Shown: piece by piece, positions 1-8,397 of the stretch
How the letters are laid out: each line of letters starts with the position of its first letter
How positions within the stretch are numbered: position 1 is the first letter of the stretch
IMG/VR virus record: IMGVR_UViG_3300006919_000146
Location: 1-38,572 of that record
Source of the DNA: a virus
Length of the DNA stretch: 38,572 nucleotides
Strand: one strand, 5' to 3'
Position numbers and translations under genes: made by a program
The notes under the pieces: model-generated
Told to the model about the DNA's origin: nothing
Database searches by the model: none
Seen by the model: the letters and a program-made list of their open reading frames with translations, nothing else

Positions 1-2
1 CG

Positions 3-896
3 GAATCTATCGCGGATGCTGTGTGGGATGAAGCTCTCTCCGGTCACGCCACAGCAGGGTCCGCTGGTAAGGCGGTTGCAGATATTGAGGCGGACGCAAC
101 AGCCGTCCTGGAAGATACCGGCACGACCATTCCGGCGCTTATCGCGGCGCTAAATGATTTATCGGCAGCCCAAGTCAACGCAGAGGTTGACACGGCGATT
201 GCTGATGCCGCGCTTGCTACAGCCGCGAACCTGGCGACAGTGGACGGCATTGTAGATGCAATCTTGGTCGACACGGCTACGACTATTCCGGGATTGATTG
301 CCGCGTTGAACGATTTATCAGCCGCCCAGGTCAACGCAGAAATGGACACGGCGCTTGCGGACTATGATGGCCCAACCAAGGCTGAAATTGATGCAGGGCT
401 GGCTGCGCTGAATGATTTGTCTGCAGCCGAAGTCAACGCAGAAGTTGACACCGCACTTGCTGACTACGATGCGCCGACAAAGGCAGAATTGGACGCTGGC
501 CTTGCGGCACTGAATGACCCGACTGCCGCAGCTATTGCAGATGCCGTGTTAGACGAAGCAACAGCAGGTCACACAACACCGGGGACCGTTGGCGCGGCCA
601 TTGTGGATATACTGGCAGACACGAACGAGTTACAGGCCGATGATGTGCCGGGGCTGATTGCGGCGCTGAACGATATTTCTGTTGGTGACATCCTGACGAC
701 GCAGATTACGGAGAGCTACGCGGCGAATGGCGTGGTGCCGACACTGGCTCAAGCGATGATGATGCTGCACCAGCGGGTGCTGGAGCCTACGAAGTCGGGT
801 GTGACATTGACGGTGCCGGATATTTCCGGTTCTGCGGCGGCGACCTTTACGGTTGATGACGCTGATAACCCGCAAACGGTTACGCGCACGACATGA
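3..896 (+). CDS. Repetitive tail-fibre-like protein, C-terminal part (5' end outside window)
   Basis: The frame is open from base 3 with no stop upstream, so the gene begins outside the window. A GTG at 21 falls inside a repeat and is not a convincing start. The visible ~297 residues are Ala/Asp-rich and hold two kinds of repeat. One resembles IADAVWDEALSGH and recurs near the C-terminus as IADAVLDEATAGH. The other is a ~20-residue unit of the form IAALNDLSAAQVNAEVDTA, present three times and degenerate further on. The last ~70 residues (GDILTTQITESYA onward) look like a non-repetitive C-terminal domain. Such proteins are common beside phage tail genes and probably form part of an elongated fibre; that role is inferred. 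The ATGA overlap at the 3' end couples it to the next gene. The gene starting at 38552 may be the missing N-terminus. Confidence 0.8.
   Translation, partial: ESIADAVWDEALSGHATAGSAGKAVADIEADATAVLEDTGTTIPALIAALNDLSAAQVNAEVDTAIADAALATAANLATVDGIVDAILVDTATTIPGLIAALNDLSAAQVNAEMDTALADYDGPTKAEIDAGLAALNDLSAAEVNAEVDTALADYDAPTKAELDAGLAALNDPTAAAIADAVLDEATAGHTTPGTVGAAIVDILADTNELQADDVPGLIAALNDISVGDILTTQITESYAANGVVPTLAQAMMMLHQRVLEPTKSGVTLTVPDISGSAAATFTVDDADNPQTVTRTT
132..480 (+). repeat. In-gene tandem repeats encoding ~20-residue units
   Basis: Three imperfect copies of a ~60-70 bp unit start near 132, 288 and 409. The best conserved core in each encodes AALNDLSAA(Q/E)VNAE. The copies differ mainly at third codon positions, so selection has kept the protein repeat rather than the DNA. 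Such repeats are likely break points for short-read assembly. Confidence 0.75.
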
Positions 897-1078
897 GTGG
901 GGCTTTTGTCTTATCTGGTTTGGGCGGGCCTTCAGGTGAGTTTGTCCTGTTTGGGTTGGCGGCTATTTTATGGTCGCCCCAAGATGGTGATACGGTAACG
1001 TGGACGCCTCAGGATGGCGAGGATGGTATTTGGTCTGTGGAAGATGGCGATGATGTGACATGGACTGTTGTTAGCTAG
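893..1078 (+). CDS. Small protein with WxxxDGD repeats
   Basis: This is a 61-residue protein whose ATG overlaps the preceding stop (ATGA), so translation is probably coupled. The first ~27 residues are Gly/Leu-rich and hydrophobic. The rest is four short repeats of the type W(S/T)PQDGD(T/G) (SPQDGDTVTW, TPQDGEDGIW, SVEDGDDVTW). The regular Trp and acidic DGD spacing looks like short beta strands and turns, as in small beta-rich virion decorations, but I do not recognise the family. Its place between a fibre gene and the terminase genes suggests a minor structural role. Confidence 0.65.
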   Translation: MSGAFVLSGLGGPSGEFVLFGLAAILWSPQDGDTVTWTPQDGEDGIWSVEDGDDVTWTVVS

Positions 1079-1086
1079 GGGGGACT

Positions 1087-1551
1087 ATGGCTAGAACAAA
1101 AGTGGCGCAGAGAAATACCGATCTAATTGTTGCCAAGGGCGGCATTGATTATGTTTGTGATACTCTGGCCACAGGGGACAATCTGCGCGACATTGCCAGG
1201 GCCATTGGTGTAAACCATCACGCTCTACATCGATGGGTCCAGCGGGAAGAGAATGTTGAGCAGTACGAGGCTGCTAATAGGGCCAGGGCTGAATTGATTA
1301 TCGCTGAGATTGACGAGATCGTTGATGATCCCACCCTTGGCAACTACACCGATAAAGAGGGCAATATTCGCGTCGATAGCGGGTCTGTGAACCGCGCCAA
1401 GCTACGCATTGAGCACAGGCATTGGTTGGCGGGAAAACTGGACCCTGACGCCTACGGCGAGAAGGACAAGAATAACGTCCAGATCAACCTCAACAATATC
1501 CACCTAAACGCTTTACGATCCGCAAAGGACAGCAAGGTTATCGATGGCTGA
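1087..1551 (+). CDS. terS: Terminase small subunit
   Basis: This 154-residue protein probably recognises viral DNA and helps the large subunit start packaging. Residues ~28-55 form a helix-turn-helix (TGDNLRDIARAIGVNHHALHRW), typical of TerS DNA-binding domains. The central part is helical and charged (YEAANRARAELIIAEIDEIV), as in TerS oligomerisation regions, and a RIEHRHWLAGKLDPDAYGEK stretch near residues 110-130 matches the usual TerS C-terminal pattern. A GGGGGG-rich Shine-Dalgarno lies just before the ATG. It overlaps terL by 8 bases. The adjacent large subunit makes the assignment firm. Confidence 0.9.
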   Translation: MARTKVAQRNTDLIVAKGGIDYVCDTLATGDNLRDIARAIGVNHHALHRWVQREENVEQYEAANRARAELIIAEIDEIVDDPTLGNYTDKEGNIRVDSGSVNRAKLRIEHRHWLAGKLDPDAYGEKDKNNVQINLNNIHLNALRSAKDSKVIDG

Positions 1552-2950
1552 AGCTCCTGAGCGCCTTATGCAGCGGTGGATCGCTGCTTACCGGGATGAT
1601 CCAATCTCTTTCGTGGTCAATGAGTTCGGCATTGAGCCTGACCCTTGGCAGCGCGATCTGATGGAGGCCGTAGCTTCTGGTGAGCGCAGGATCTCCGTCC
1701 GGTCTGGTCATGGCGTTGGCAAGTCTGCCGTGGCTTCCTGGTTGTGTATTTGGCATATCCTTTTCCGTTTCCCGCAGAAGACAGTCGTTACCGCCCCCAC
1801 CTCTAGCCAGTTATTCGATGCCCTGTTCGCTGAGATTAAGGGGTGGATCAACAAGCTGCAGCCAGCCGCCCAGGCGCTGTTAGATGTTAAGTCAGAGCGC
1901 GTTGAGCTGTTGGCTGCGCCTGCCGAGAGCTTTATCGCGGCCAAGACTTCCAGGGCGGAGACGCCCGAAGCCCTGCAGGGGGTTCATTCAGAGCATGTGC
2001 TGCTGATCGGGGATGAGGCGTCGGGTATTCCTGAGGCCGTCTTTGAAGCTGCGTCGGGCTCCATGTCGGGGCATACGGCCAGCACGATCCTTCTAGGCAA
2101 CCCGACCCGTGGTTCTGGCCTGTTCTATGACACCCACACAAAACTGGCAGACCGGTGGTGGACCCGTCGCGTTAGCTGCGTGGATAGTCCGCGTGTGTCG
2201 GATGAGTATGTAGAAGAGCAGGCGGAGCGATACGGCGAAGAAAGCAATGTCTACCGGGTGCGCGTGTTAGGCGAATTCCCGCTGCGCGATGACGACACCA
2301 TGATCCCCGTCGATCTGGTGCAGAGCGCCATGGATCGTGATGTGGTCGGCAATGATGCTGCCTCTGAAGTCTGGGGGCTAGACGTTGCCAGGTTCGGATC
2401 TGATGCGACTGTATTATGTCGGCGGCAGGCCAATGTGATCTTCCCTATGGATGCTTGGCGCGGGCTGGACACTATGCAGGTCGTGGGGCAGATTAAGCAG
2501 CGATATGATGCGGCGTCTGTTAAACCGGTAGAGATCCTGGTGGATAGCATTGGGATCGGTGCCGGTGTTTGTGACCGCCTTCGAGAGTTGGGGCTACCTG
2601 CCCGCGACATCAACGTCTCCGAAAGCCCGTCCATGCAGAATGGTTATTTGAACCTGCGGGCTGAGTTGTGGGGAAGCATGAAGGCTTTCTTGGAGAAAAG
2701 GGATTGCCTTCTTCCTAAAGACGAAGATTTGTTCTCAGACCTAGTGACGCCGAGATATGTTTTTACCTCAAATGGCAAAATGAAACTTGAGAGCAAAGAC
2801 GAGATGAAGCGGCGAGGTTTTAAGTCGCCTGACAGGGGTGACGCTATGGCGCTGACGTTTGGTACAGAGGCCAGCACTGCCATCTATGGAACATCCTATA
2901 CCAAGGGGTGGGGCCAGCCTCTCAGACGCGATGTCAGGGGCGTGGTGTGA
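1544..2950 (+). CDS. terL: Terminase large subunit (packaging ATPase/nuclease)
   Basis: This 468-residue packaging motor uses ATP to drive DNA into the procapsid and cuts concatemers. Residues 54-61 are a Walker A loop (SGHGVGKS). Residues 152-160 (VLLIGDEAS) are Walker B with the catalytic acid, and LLGNPT at ~183-188 is the coupling motif. The C-terminal RNase H-like nuclease shows the expected acids: Asp280 in WGLDVARFG, Asp334 in ILVDS and Asp433 in DRGDAMALTF. The length is normal for the family and all key residues are present. Its start lies inside terS, so the two subunits are translationally coupled. Whether packaging is headful or site-specific cannot be told from the sequence alone. 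Confidence 0.95.
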   Translation: MAEAPERLMQRWIAAYRDDPISFVVNEFGIEPDPWQRDLMEAVASGERRISVRSGHGVGKSAVASWLCIWHILFRFPQKTVVTAPTSSQLFDALFAEIKGWINKLQPAAQALLDVKSERVELLAAPAESFIAAKTSRAETPEALQGVHSEHVLLIGDEASGIPEAVFEAASGSMSGHTASTILLGNPTRGSGLFYDTHTKLADRWWTRRVSCVDSPRVSDEYVEEQAERYGEESNVYRVRVLGEFPLRDDDTMIPVDLVQSAMDRDVVGNDAASEVWGLDVARFGSDATVLCRRQANVIFPMDAWRGLDTMQVVGQIKQRYDAASVKPVEILVDSIGIGAGVCDRLRELGLPARDINVSESPSMQNGYLNLRAELWGSMKAFLEKRDCLLPKDEDLFSDLVTPRYVFTSNGKMKLESKDEMKRRGFKSPDRGDAMALTFGTEASTAIYGTSYTKGWGQPLRRDVRGVV

Positions 2951-3029
2951 CCGTGTTGATGATGCCCGCGACTGATGGCATAATCAGAGCGGCTGAGGGA
3001 TATTTAGACACTTAACGGCAGAGGCCACC

Positions 3030-5663
3030 ATGGCGCGAAGAGTCCGCAAGAAGAGACAGAACAATAATAACATCTGGGAGCCATTCCAGGCAGATCGCTC
3101 TGCGCCGGTCAATATGCTGGACCTGCCGAGTGTTACTGATTATCTGCCAGAAGAGCGCACGAGGGCTACTTTAAGAGAATATGATCCTGGGGTTGTTGAG
3201 ACCATAAGTCGGGCTGTTGGCCTTATGGGAGGGGATACCCGTAGATCTCAGCAGATAGGGAGAAGGGTGGGGGGCCTAGCTGACTGGACGCCTGCGGGTG
3301 ATGTAGACGCTATTGAGATGGGTGCGAATATGATTAGCCAGGCGCGACCTGGTCAGTCAGTCACTCAGGATTTTTCTTGGTCGGATGCAAAAGACATGGG
3401 CTTGGGTGCGGGCATAATGGGGTTGGGCGCTTTAGGCATTCTAGCGCCTGGGCCGTCAGCAAAGAATGTCGTGAAGCCTCAAGGGCAAATGCCGAGGGGT
3501 ATGTTCGACCGGGTTGACGATGCGCTGGCTGATATGCAGTCAGCTTTCTTAGATGAAAAGACCGCATCTAGATTGGCGGGTTACGCATCTGAGGTTCCTG
3601 GTTTTGGTGAGGCCATGAAGTGGATGACTCCCGAAGAACTGGTTGCGGTGAAGAGTGCTCAGGGGGCGCAGCGTGTTGTTGATGCTTGGAATGCCATACC
3701 TTCCAGAGCTACGTTGCAGGCAATGGCCAAGATGGGCAACGTCAAAAAGGGGTGGTATGAGAACTCGGCCAAGTCCATCGCTGCTGGGTTCGGTGACGAT
3801 GCTCCCAGGTTTACGGCTCTCCTTGCAGCTCTATCTCCTCAGACCAGTGTTGAGAGCAATATGGTCAATGCTGCTAAGGTCTGGCGCGGGTGGAATGATG
3901 CTGGCCGTCCTACGGATCGAAAATCTATTTTGCGGATTATGGGAGAAAATGTCCAAGGTAACAAGGGTGAGGAGAGCGTCCTTGGTGCCTGGAAAAATAA
4001 CTCTGTATTGGCCCTTTCTGCAAAGGATCCATTAAAGGCGTTGTCGGGGGGTAAGGTTCACAGTTTCTGGTTAAATACCACCGGCAACCCATATCCTGTG
4101 ACTAATGATGCGTGGATGGCGAATGCGTTTGGCATCGACCAAGCTGGTTTTGCAAAAAAGGGCAAGGACGCCCCCGGTTTTGGCCCCATATATGGTGGCG
4201 TTGCAGCCAAGGTTCGTGCTGCAGGTGATGGCATAGGGATGCTGCCTGCTGAGGTACAGGAGACAATATGGTCCTACGCAAAAGCGACGTATGAGGGCGC
4301 GCAGACTGCGGGGGTGTCACCTGCTGCCTTTATTGCCAGCGGTGGTCTGACTGATGATGCTGTTCGCGGGGTTGCTGATTTTTCGACCCTCTTCAATGAA
4401 ATGCCGGAGGCGCGGCAATTGGCAGATATTGGGGTGAGGATAGATGATATGCCTCCCATCCAGTGGGCTGATCCAATTGACCTATCGCCTGCGGAACGGG
4501 AAGCCTTGCGCGACAGCACGAGTATCTTGGACAACTTGTCGGCTAGACGGAAAAACGACAGTGCCTTCAAAACATATTTTAGCTCTCCCGTGAAGGTTAA
4601 TGATCGTGAAGGGGTTATGATGATCCCCTACGAGCAGATGCCTGGTGAGGGTACAGGGGTCGGCGTGGGGTCTGGTAAGACCGGCGAGGATTTTGAGGAG
4701 ACGTTTAGGCTGTTTAATATCGACGCAGATCCATCCGATATTGTGCCGTTGAAGAAGGGCCAGCAGGCTGCGCTGCGGTCTGGCACTTTGTCAAAAGATA
4801 TTCGGGGGCAAAATGCCCTTGTCGAGGGTATCTGGGGGCCGAGGTCGGCCAGTACCACCTATGGCACCGGTTCGTGGCTTGACCCTACGTCGGGAGAGTA
4901 TGTGCAGAACCCATTGGCCACTATTGGTGGGACTTTCACTTATAATGTGGATAAGTCTGTCCCTAAGAATCTTCTGGACAGGGCCAATGCCGGGGCGACG
5001 GCTCTGGGGGCGATTCATGGTCAGCATGGTGTGCCGATTGCCATCCCGAGAAGGGTCCCAAAGGGCGACAGCTTTTCCCTTGTTACTGGGAGTGCTGCAA
5101 CCCCAGAGAGCATGAAGAAGATAGGCGGGCTGCTTGGTGAAGACGGTTACGCCACTGACGTTGGAAATGCCGTTATTATCAGCCCAGGGGTAAATTCCGC
5201 CGAGGACATTGCAAAACGGGCTCATGCTACTCTTCGATATGGCCCTAGAGAGGCAATTTCGCAGGAAGGCAACAGATTAGATCTGAATTCGGGGGGGTAT
5301 ATAGAGCTTCCGTGGGGCGCAGGGTATGGGTCTGGCGCGGTGGCCGATGAGGTGATCAGCGCGTTTGATATACTGCCTAAGGCGGCTCAAAAGAGAATGG
5401 ACCCCGGCGTTAGAGAGATTGCCCAGGCTGTCTTAAATAGGCGGAATGCGCGCATGAAGATGAACCCATCTCGCGGCGACTATATGAACATGCTGGAGGG
5501 TATGGCGCAGGGCGGTGTGGATCGGTTGCGTCAGCTTAGGGCAGAGGGCGTTGCCCTACCCGCCATTGGCGGAGTAGGGCTGATGGGACTAATGGATGAG
5601 GAAGAGGCTACTTCCCCAGAAGAGCCTCTCGCTTCTGGCGGCGGGCTTCTTCTTCGTTATTAA
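3030..5663 (+). CDS. Large protein of unknown function between terL and portal
   Basis: This 877-residue protein starts with a basic stretch (MARRVRKKRQNNNN) and has a short hydrophobic segment near residues 130-150 (GLGAGIMGLGALGILA). A soluble middle domain at ~250-410 includes ALSPQTSVESN, VQGNKGEESVLGAWKNN and GNPYPVTNDAWMANAFG. The C-terminus is again hydrophobic (PAIGGVGLMGLM) and ends in a Gly/Leu tail. Similar large proteins occur among marine phage head genes as far as I recall, but I cannot name a confirmed function. The middle domain, with its helical SPQT..N..A..W region and a downstream VTNDAW, vaguely recalls helix-hairpin-helix glycosylase/endonuclease folds; this is speculative. 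Size and position suggest a virion-associated or ejected protein. Its last 56 bases overlap an antisense gene. Confidence 0.75.
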   Translation: MARRVRKKRQNNNNIWEPFQADRSAPVNMLDLPSVTDYLPEERTRATLREYDPGVVETISRAVGLMGGDTRRSQQIGRRVGGLADWTPAGDVDAIEMGANMISQARPGQSVTQDFSWSDAKDMGLGAGIMGLGALGILAPGPSAKNVVKPQGQMPRGMFDRVDDALADMQSAFLDEKTASRLAGYASEVPGFGEAMKWMTPEELVAVKSAQGAQRVVDAWNAIPSRATLQAMAKMGNVKKGWYENSAKSIAAGFGDDAPRFTALLAALSPQTSVESNMVNAAKVWRGWNDAGRPTDRKSILRIMGENVQGNKGEESVLGAWKNNSVLALSAKDPLKALSGGKVHSFWLNTTGNPYPVTNDAWMANAFGIDQAGFAKKGKDAPGFGPIYGGVAAKVRAAGDGIGMLPAEVQETIWSYAKATYEGAQTAGVSPAAFIASGGLTDDAVRGVADFSTLFNEMPEARQLADIGVRIDDMPPIQWADPIDLSPAEREALRDSTSILDNLSARRKNDSAFKTYFSSPVKVNDREGVMMIPYEQMPGEGTGVGVGSGKTGEDFEETFRLFNIDADPSDIVPLKKGQQAALRSGTLSKDIRGQNALVEGIWGPRSASTTYGTGSWLDPTSGEYVQNPLATIGGTFTYNVDKSVPKNLLDRANAGATALGAIHGQHGVPIAIPRRVPKGDSFSLVTGSAATPESMKKIGGLLGEDGYATDVGNAVIISPGVNSAEDIAKRAHATLRYGPREAISQEGNRLDLNSGGYIELPWGAGYGSGAVADEVISAFDILPKAAQKRMDPGVREIAQAVLNRRNARMKMNPSRGDYMNMLEGMAQGGVDRLRQLRAEGVALPAIGGVGLMGLMDEEEATSPEEPLASGGGLLLRY

Positions 5664-5934
5664 GACGTTCTATCTCTTCGGGATTAACCCAGGGAGATAG
5701 CCCGTTCTGTGTCCAGCTGGAGAAGCGAAAGTAAGCTACGTTGACGGTTCCGTCATCATCTCTCCAGCGGACACCAACCAAGGTGTTCTCTTCCAAGGTG
5801 ATCCAGTCAACCACCTTCGCTGCTTTTGGTAGTTTGGGAGGGGGAAGCGGTGGGCGCTTGGTCTTCTCGCGTTTAGCGCGGGCTCTGGACGCCTCTGCGG
5901 TTCGGGGGATTAGTCCGATAGAGTTGATAATCAT
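5608..5934 (-). CDS. Antisense small protein, moron-like
   Basis: This 108-residue protein is the only minus-strand gene in the late block. Its ATG at 5934 is preceded by a near-perfect Shine-Dalgarno (AAGAGGAGAAATAAG on the minus strand), which strongly supports it. The N-terminal third is basic and Pro-rich (RARAKREKTKRPPLPPPKLPK). The middle looks like a compact beta domain (VDWITLEENTLVGVRWRDDD, VAYFRFSSW). The C-terminus is a charged helix (EEIERLNNEEEARRQKREA). I do not recognise the family. It overlaps the 3' end of the 877-residue gene by 56 bases tail to tail. A possible own promoter lies upstream at 5961-5989. An isolated, self-promoted gene among head genes fits the moron concept, but it could simply be a regulator. 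Confidence 0.75.
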   Translation of the reverse strand: MIINSIGLIPRTAEASRARAKREKTKRPPLPPPKLPKAAKVVDWITLEENTLVGVRWRDDDGTVNVAYFRFSSWTQNGLSPWVNPEEIERLNNEEEARRQKREALLGK

Positions 5935-5960
5935 CTTATTTCTCCTCTTTAGTGTTTTAG

Positions 5961-5989
5961 TGTAATCTGGGCCACAAGCTAGAGTTCAA
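5961..5989 (-). promoter_or_regulatory. Possible sigma-70 promoter for the antisense gene
   Basis: On the minus strand a TTGAAC -35 box (5984-5989) is followed after 17 nt by ATTACA (5961-5966). This leaves ~27 nt to the start codon of the 108-residue gene. The -10 box matches TATAAT at only some positions. A small perfect palindrome, GTGGCAATGCCAC, sits upstream at 6001-6013 and could be an operator. Confidence 0.4.
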
Positions 5990-6037
5990 ATACCCAGACC
6001 GTGGCAATGCCACATTTTGTGGAAGAAGGCAAGACCT

Positions 6038-8131
6038 ATGTATAAGAATGATATCGAGCAAGAACTGGAAGATCTTTCTGACATCCCCGTCCCAGAGAAA
6101 ATGACGGAAGATGATCTAAAAGGGATTGTTAAATCAGAGGTTGACGATGCCATCACTTGGCAAGAGGGCTGGCTGTCTTCTGAGCGGGCTGCGCTGATCG
6201 ATTATTATCACGGGCGTCCCTTCGGGAATGAGGAGGCGGGGCGAAGCCAAGTTGTTTCTACCGACATCCGCGACACCATCCACGCCATCATGCCCCCGCT
6301 TATGCGGATCTTCTTTGGCGGCGAGAGCGTTGTAGAGTTTACACCCAACGGGCCAGAGGATGAGGCCCACGCCAAGCAGGCGACAGAGTACATCAACTAC
6401 ATCTTCCAGAATGACAACAATGGCTTCAAGTTGGCCTATGAAGCATTCAAGGACGCACTGCTTCTAAAGACGGGCATTATCAAATACTGGTGGGAAGACG
6501 ACCTCGATGTCAGCACCTGGGATCTGACCGGCTTGGGGGACGATGATCTGGCGGTTCTGTCGGCGGATCCAGAGGTCGAGTTCTCCATAGACAGTCAGTC
6601 CGTCGATGAATTCGGGCAGAATGTCTACGCCCTGACTGTGACCCGAACACGGTCAAACGGTCGCGTTAAATTGGCCTCGGTCCCCCCAGAAGAGTTTATC
6701 GTCTCACCTCGTGCCACGGATGTACGCACAGCACCCATGGTAGGGCATCGGCGGCAGGCGACTGTCTCCGAGCTTGTTGAGATGGGCTATGACTATGATG
6801 AGGTTCTTGAGCATGCCGGATCTGACAAGCTGGAAACCTCACAAGAGCGCGAGGCCCGCCGATTAGATAATCAAGAACCGTTCTACGACGCCAAAGACGA
6901 CGCCATGAAACTGGTCAGCTACGTCGAGGCGTATATGTACGTTGACTATAATGGCGACGGCGTTGCTGAGTTGCGCAAGATCTGCATGATCGGTAGTGCC
7001 TGCGATATTGTCGCCAATGAGGAAATCGCCTTCCATCCGTTTGTGGATTTATGTCCGGATCCTGAACCGCATACCTGGCTGGGTAACGGTGTTGCTGATG
7101 TCGTGGACGATATCCAGCGCATCAAGTCAATGATCATGCGAAACATGCTGGATAGTTTAGCTCTGTCCACAACGCCGCGTATGACCGTGGTCGAAGGGCA
7201 GGTTAATCTGGACGATGTGTTAAACACGGAAATCGGTGCTATTATCCGTCAGCGTAACCCTGGCGCGGTTCAGGCGCTTGAGACACCATTTGTTGGCCAG
7301 CATGCATTCACTGCGCTGCAGTACATGGATGACCTGCGGGAGAACCGAACTGGCATAACCAAGGCTGCTGTGGGGCTTGATCCAGATGCCCTGCAGTCAA
7401 CCACCAAGGCCGGCGTTGCCGCAACAATTACAGCGGCCCACGAGCGTGTAGAGTTGATTGCGCGCATTTTCGCTGAGTGTGGCATTGGCCCTCTTTTCAC
7501 AGGCATTTTGAAACTGGTCATTATGCACCAGGACGCCCCCAGGACAGTGCGCCTGCGTAACGAGTGGCAGGATGTGGATCCTCGCGCCTGGGATGCCACC
7601 ATGGACGTTACAGTTAATGTGGGCCTGGGGACGGGTGATTTGGATACTAAAATGCAGTTCCTTAGTATGATTGCTCAGAAGCAGGAGAGCATTATTGGGT
7701 CTATGGGGCCGGATAACCCTGTATCCGGATTGGCGCAGTACCGCAACACGCTCGCGTCTATGGCGGAGATGATGGGGTTCCGTAACCCCGGCAAGTTCTT
7801 CACCGACCCGGCCAACTGGCAACCGCCACAACAGCAGCCGCCTGCACCGGATCCCAACCTTATCATTGCCGAGGCTGAGGCGATGAAGGCCCAAGCTGAG
7901 ATCCAGAATGACGCCGCCAGGTTGGCCCTGGACCGTGAGGAAATGCTCAGAAAGGATGATCTTGAGCGTGATAAGCTGGATGCTGAGATTGCGCTCAAGG
8001 CGGCTGAGATCAGGGCCAAGCATCAGGGCGAGGTTGACGTAGCACAAATAAAAGCAGATATTGAACGTCAGCGGTCGCAGGATAGTGCAGACGCGCAGAT
8101 CATTGGTTCTCTGGCCGGGAGGGGCTTATAG
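6038..8131 (+). CDS. Portal protein (P22-type)
   Basis: This 697-residue protein forms the dodecameric ring at the capsid vertex through which DNA enters and leaves. The ATG at 6038 is chosen over an upstream TTG (6017) because a GAAGAAGG Shine-Dalgarno lies 8 nt before it. Supporting features are the length, near that of P22 gp1, the helical N-terminus (DDAITWQEGWLSSERAALID), and a DYNGDGVAELRK segment near residue 310, a calcium-loop-like stretch typical of this portal class. The stem/wing region contains IQRIKSMIMRNMLDSLALST. The C-terminal ~100 residues form a long helix (AEAEAMKAQAEIQNDAARLA onward) that may build a barrel into the capsid. The next gene overlaps or abuts its stop. Confidence 0.88.
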   Translation: MYKNDIEQELEDLSDIPVPEKMTEDDLKGIVKSEVDDAITWQEGWLSSERAALIDYYHGRPFGNEEAGRSQVVSTDIRDTIHAIMPPLMRIFFGGESVVEFTPNGPEDEAHAKQATEYINYIFQNDNNGFKLAYEAFKDALLLKTGIIKYWWEDDLDVSTWDLTGLGDDDLAVLSADPEVEFSIDSQSVDEFGQNVYALTVTRTRSNGRVKLASVPPEEFIVSPRATDVRTAPMVGHRRQATVSELVEMGYDYDEVLEHAGSDKLETSQEREARRLDNQEPFYDAKDDAMKLVSYVEAYMYVDYNGDGVAELRKICMIGSACDIVANEEIAFHPFVDLCPDPEPHTWLGNGVADVVDDIQRIKSMIMRNMLDSLALSTTPRMTVVEGQVNLDDVLNTEIGAIIRQRNPGAVQALETPFVGQHAFTALQYMDDLRENRTGITKAAVGLDPDALQSTTKAGVAATITAAHERVELIARIFAECGIGPLFTGILKLVIMHQDAPRTVRLRNEWQDVDPRAWDATMDVTVNVGLGTGDLDTKMQFLSMIAQKQESIIGSMGPDNPVSGLAQYRNTLASMAEMMGFRNPGKFFTDPANWQPPQQQPPAPDPNLIIAEAEAMKAQAEIQNDAARLALDREEMLRKDDLERDKLDAEIALKAAEIRAKHQGEVDVAQIKADIERQRSQDSADAQIIGSLAGRGL

Positions 8132-8394
8132 TAGACCATACAGAGAATATTAAGAACGGAATTCGCGCCGAGCAGATCCTCAAAGACGAGGTCTATCGCG
8201 GTGCCGTTGATCAGGTCCAGTCAGATCTGTATGATGTCTGGAAGAATACTAAGTGGTGGGAAATAGGAAAGAGAGAATTCCTGTATCGCCAAAGAAGGGC
8301 GATAGATTTGGTTGAAGTGAAGATCCGCGCCGTTATGGAAAACGGCCTTGTCTCAAAAGACATCCAGGATCGTCGCGAGAAACAAGGGAGATAG
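8128..8394 (+). CDS. Small helical protein between portal and scaffold; start codon unclear
   Basis: An open frame of ~88 codons runs from the portal stop to a TAG at 8392 and reads as a credible protein: GIRAEQILKDEVYRGAVDQV, then WKNTKWWEIGKREFLYRQRR, then LVEVKIRAVMENGLVSKDIQ. It is a charged helical protein of the size often found between portal and scaffold. No ATG, GTG or TTG precedes the conserved-looking part; the first ATG is only ~26 residues from the end. An ATA at 8128 overlaps the portal stop by 4 bases and follows a GGGAGGGG Shine-Dalgarno, and an ATT lies at 8149. Other possibilities are a -1 frameshift from the portal gene or a sequence error. That the region is coding is fairly sure; the start is not. 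Confidence 0.65.
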   Translation: MVDHTENIKNGIRAEQILKDEVYRGAVDQVQSDLYDVWKNTKWWEIGKREFLYRQRRAIDLVEVKIRAVMENGLVSKDIQDRREKQGR

Positions 8395-8397
8395 AAT

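Noticed and set aside
5741-5965. Plus-strand 74-residue frame opposite the antisense gene
   Set aside because: No ribosome site, while the minus-strand gene has a near-perfect one and a credible protein.
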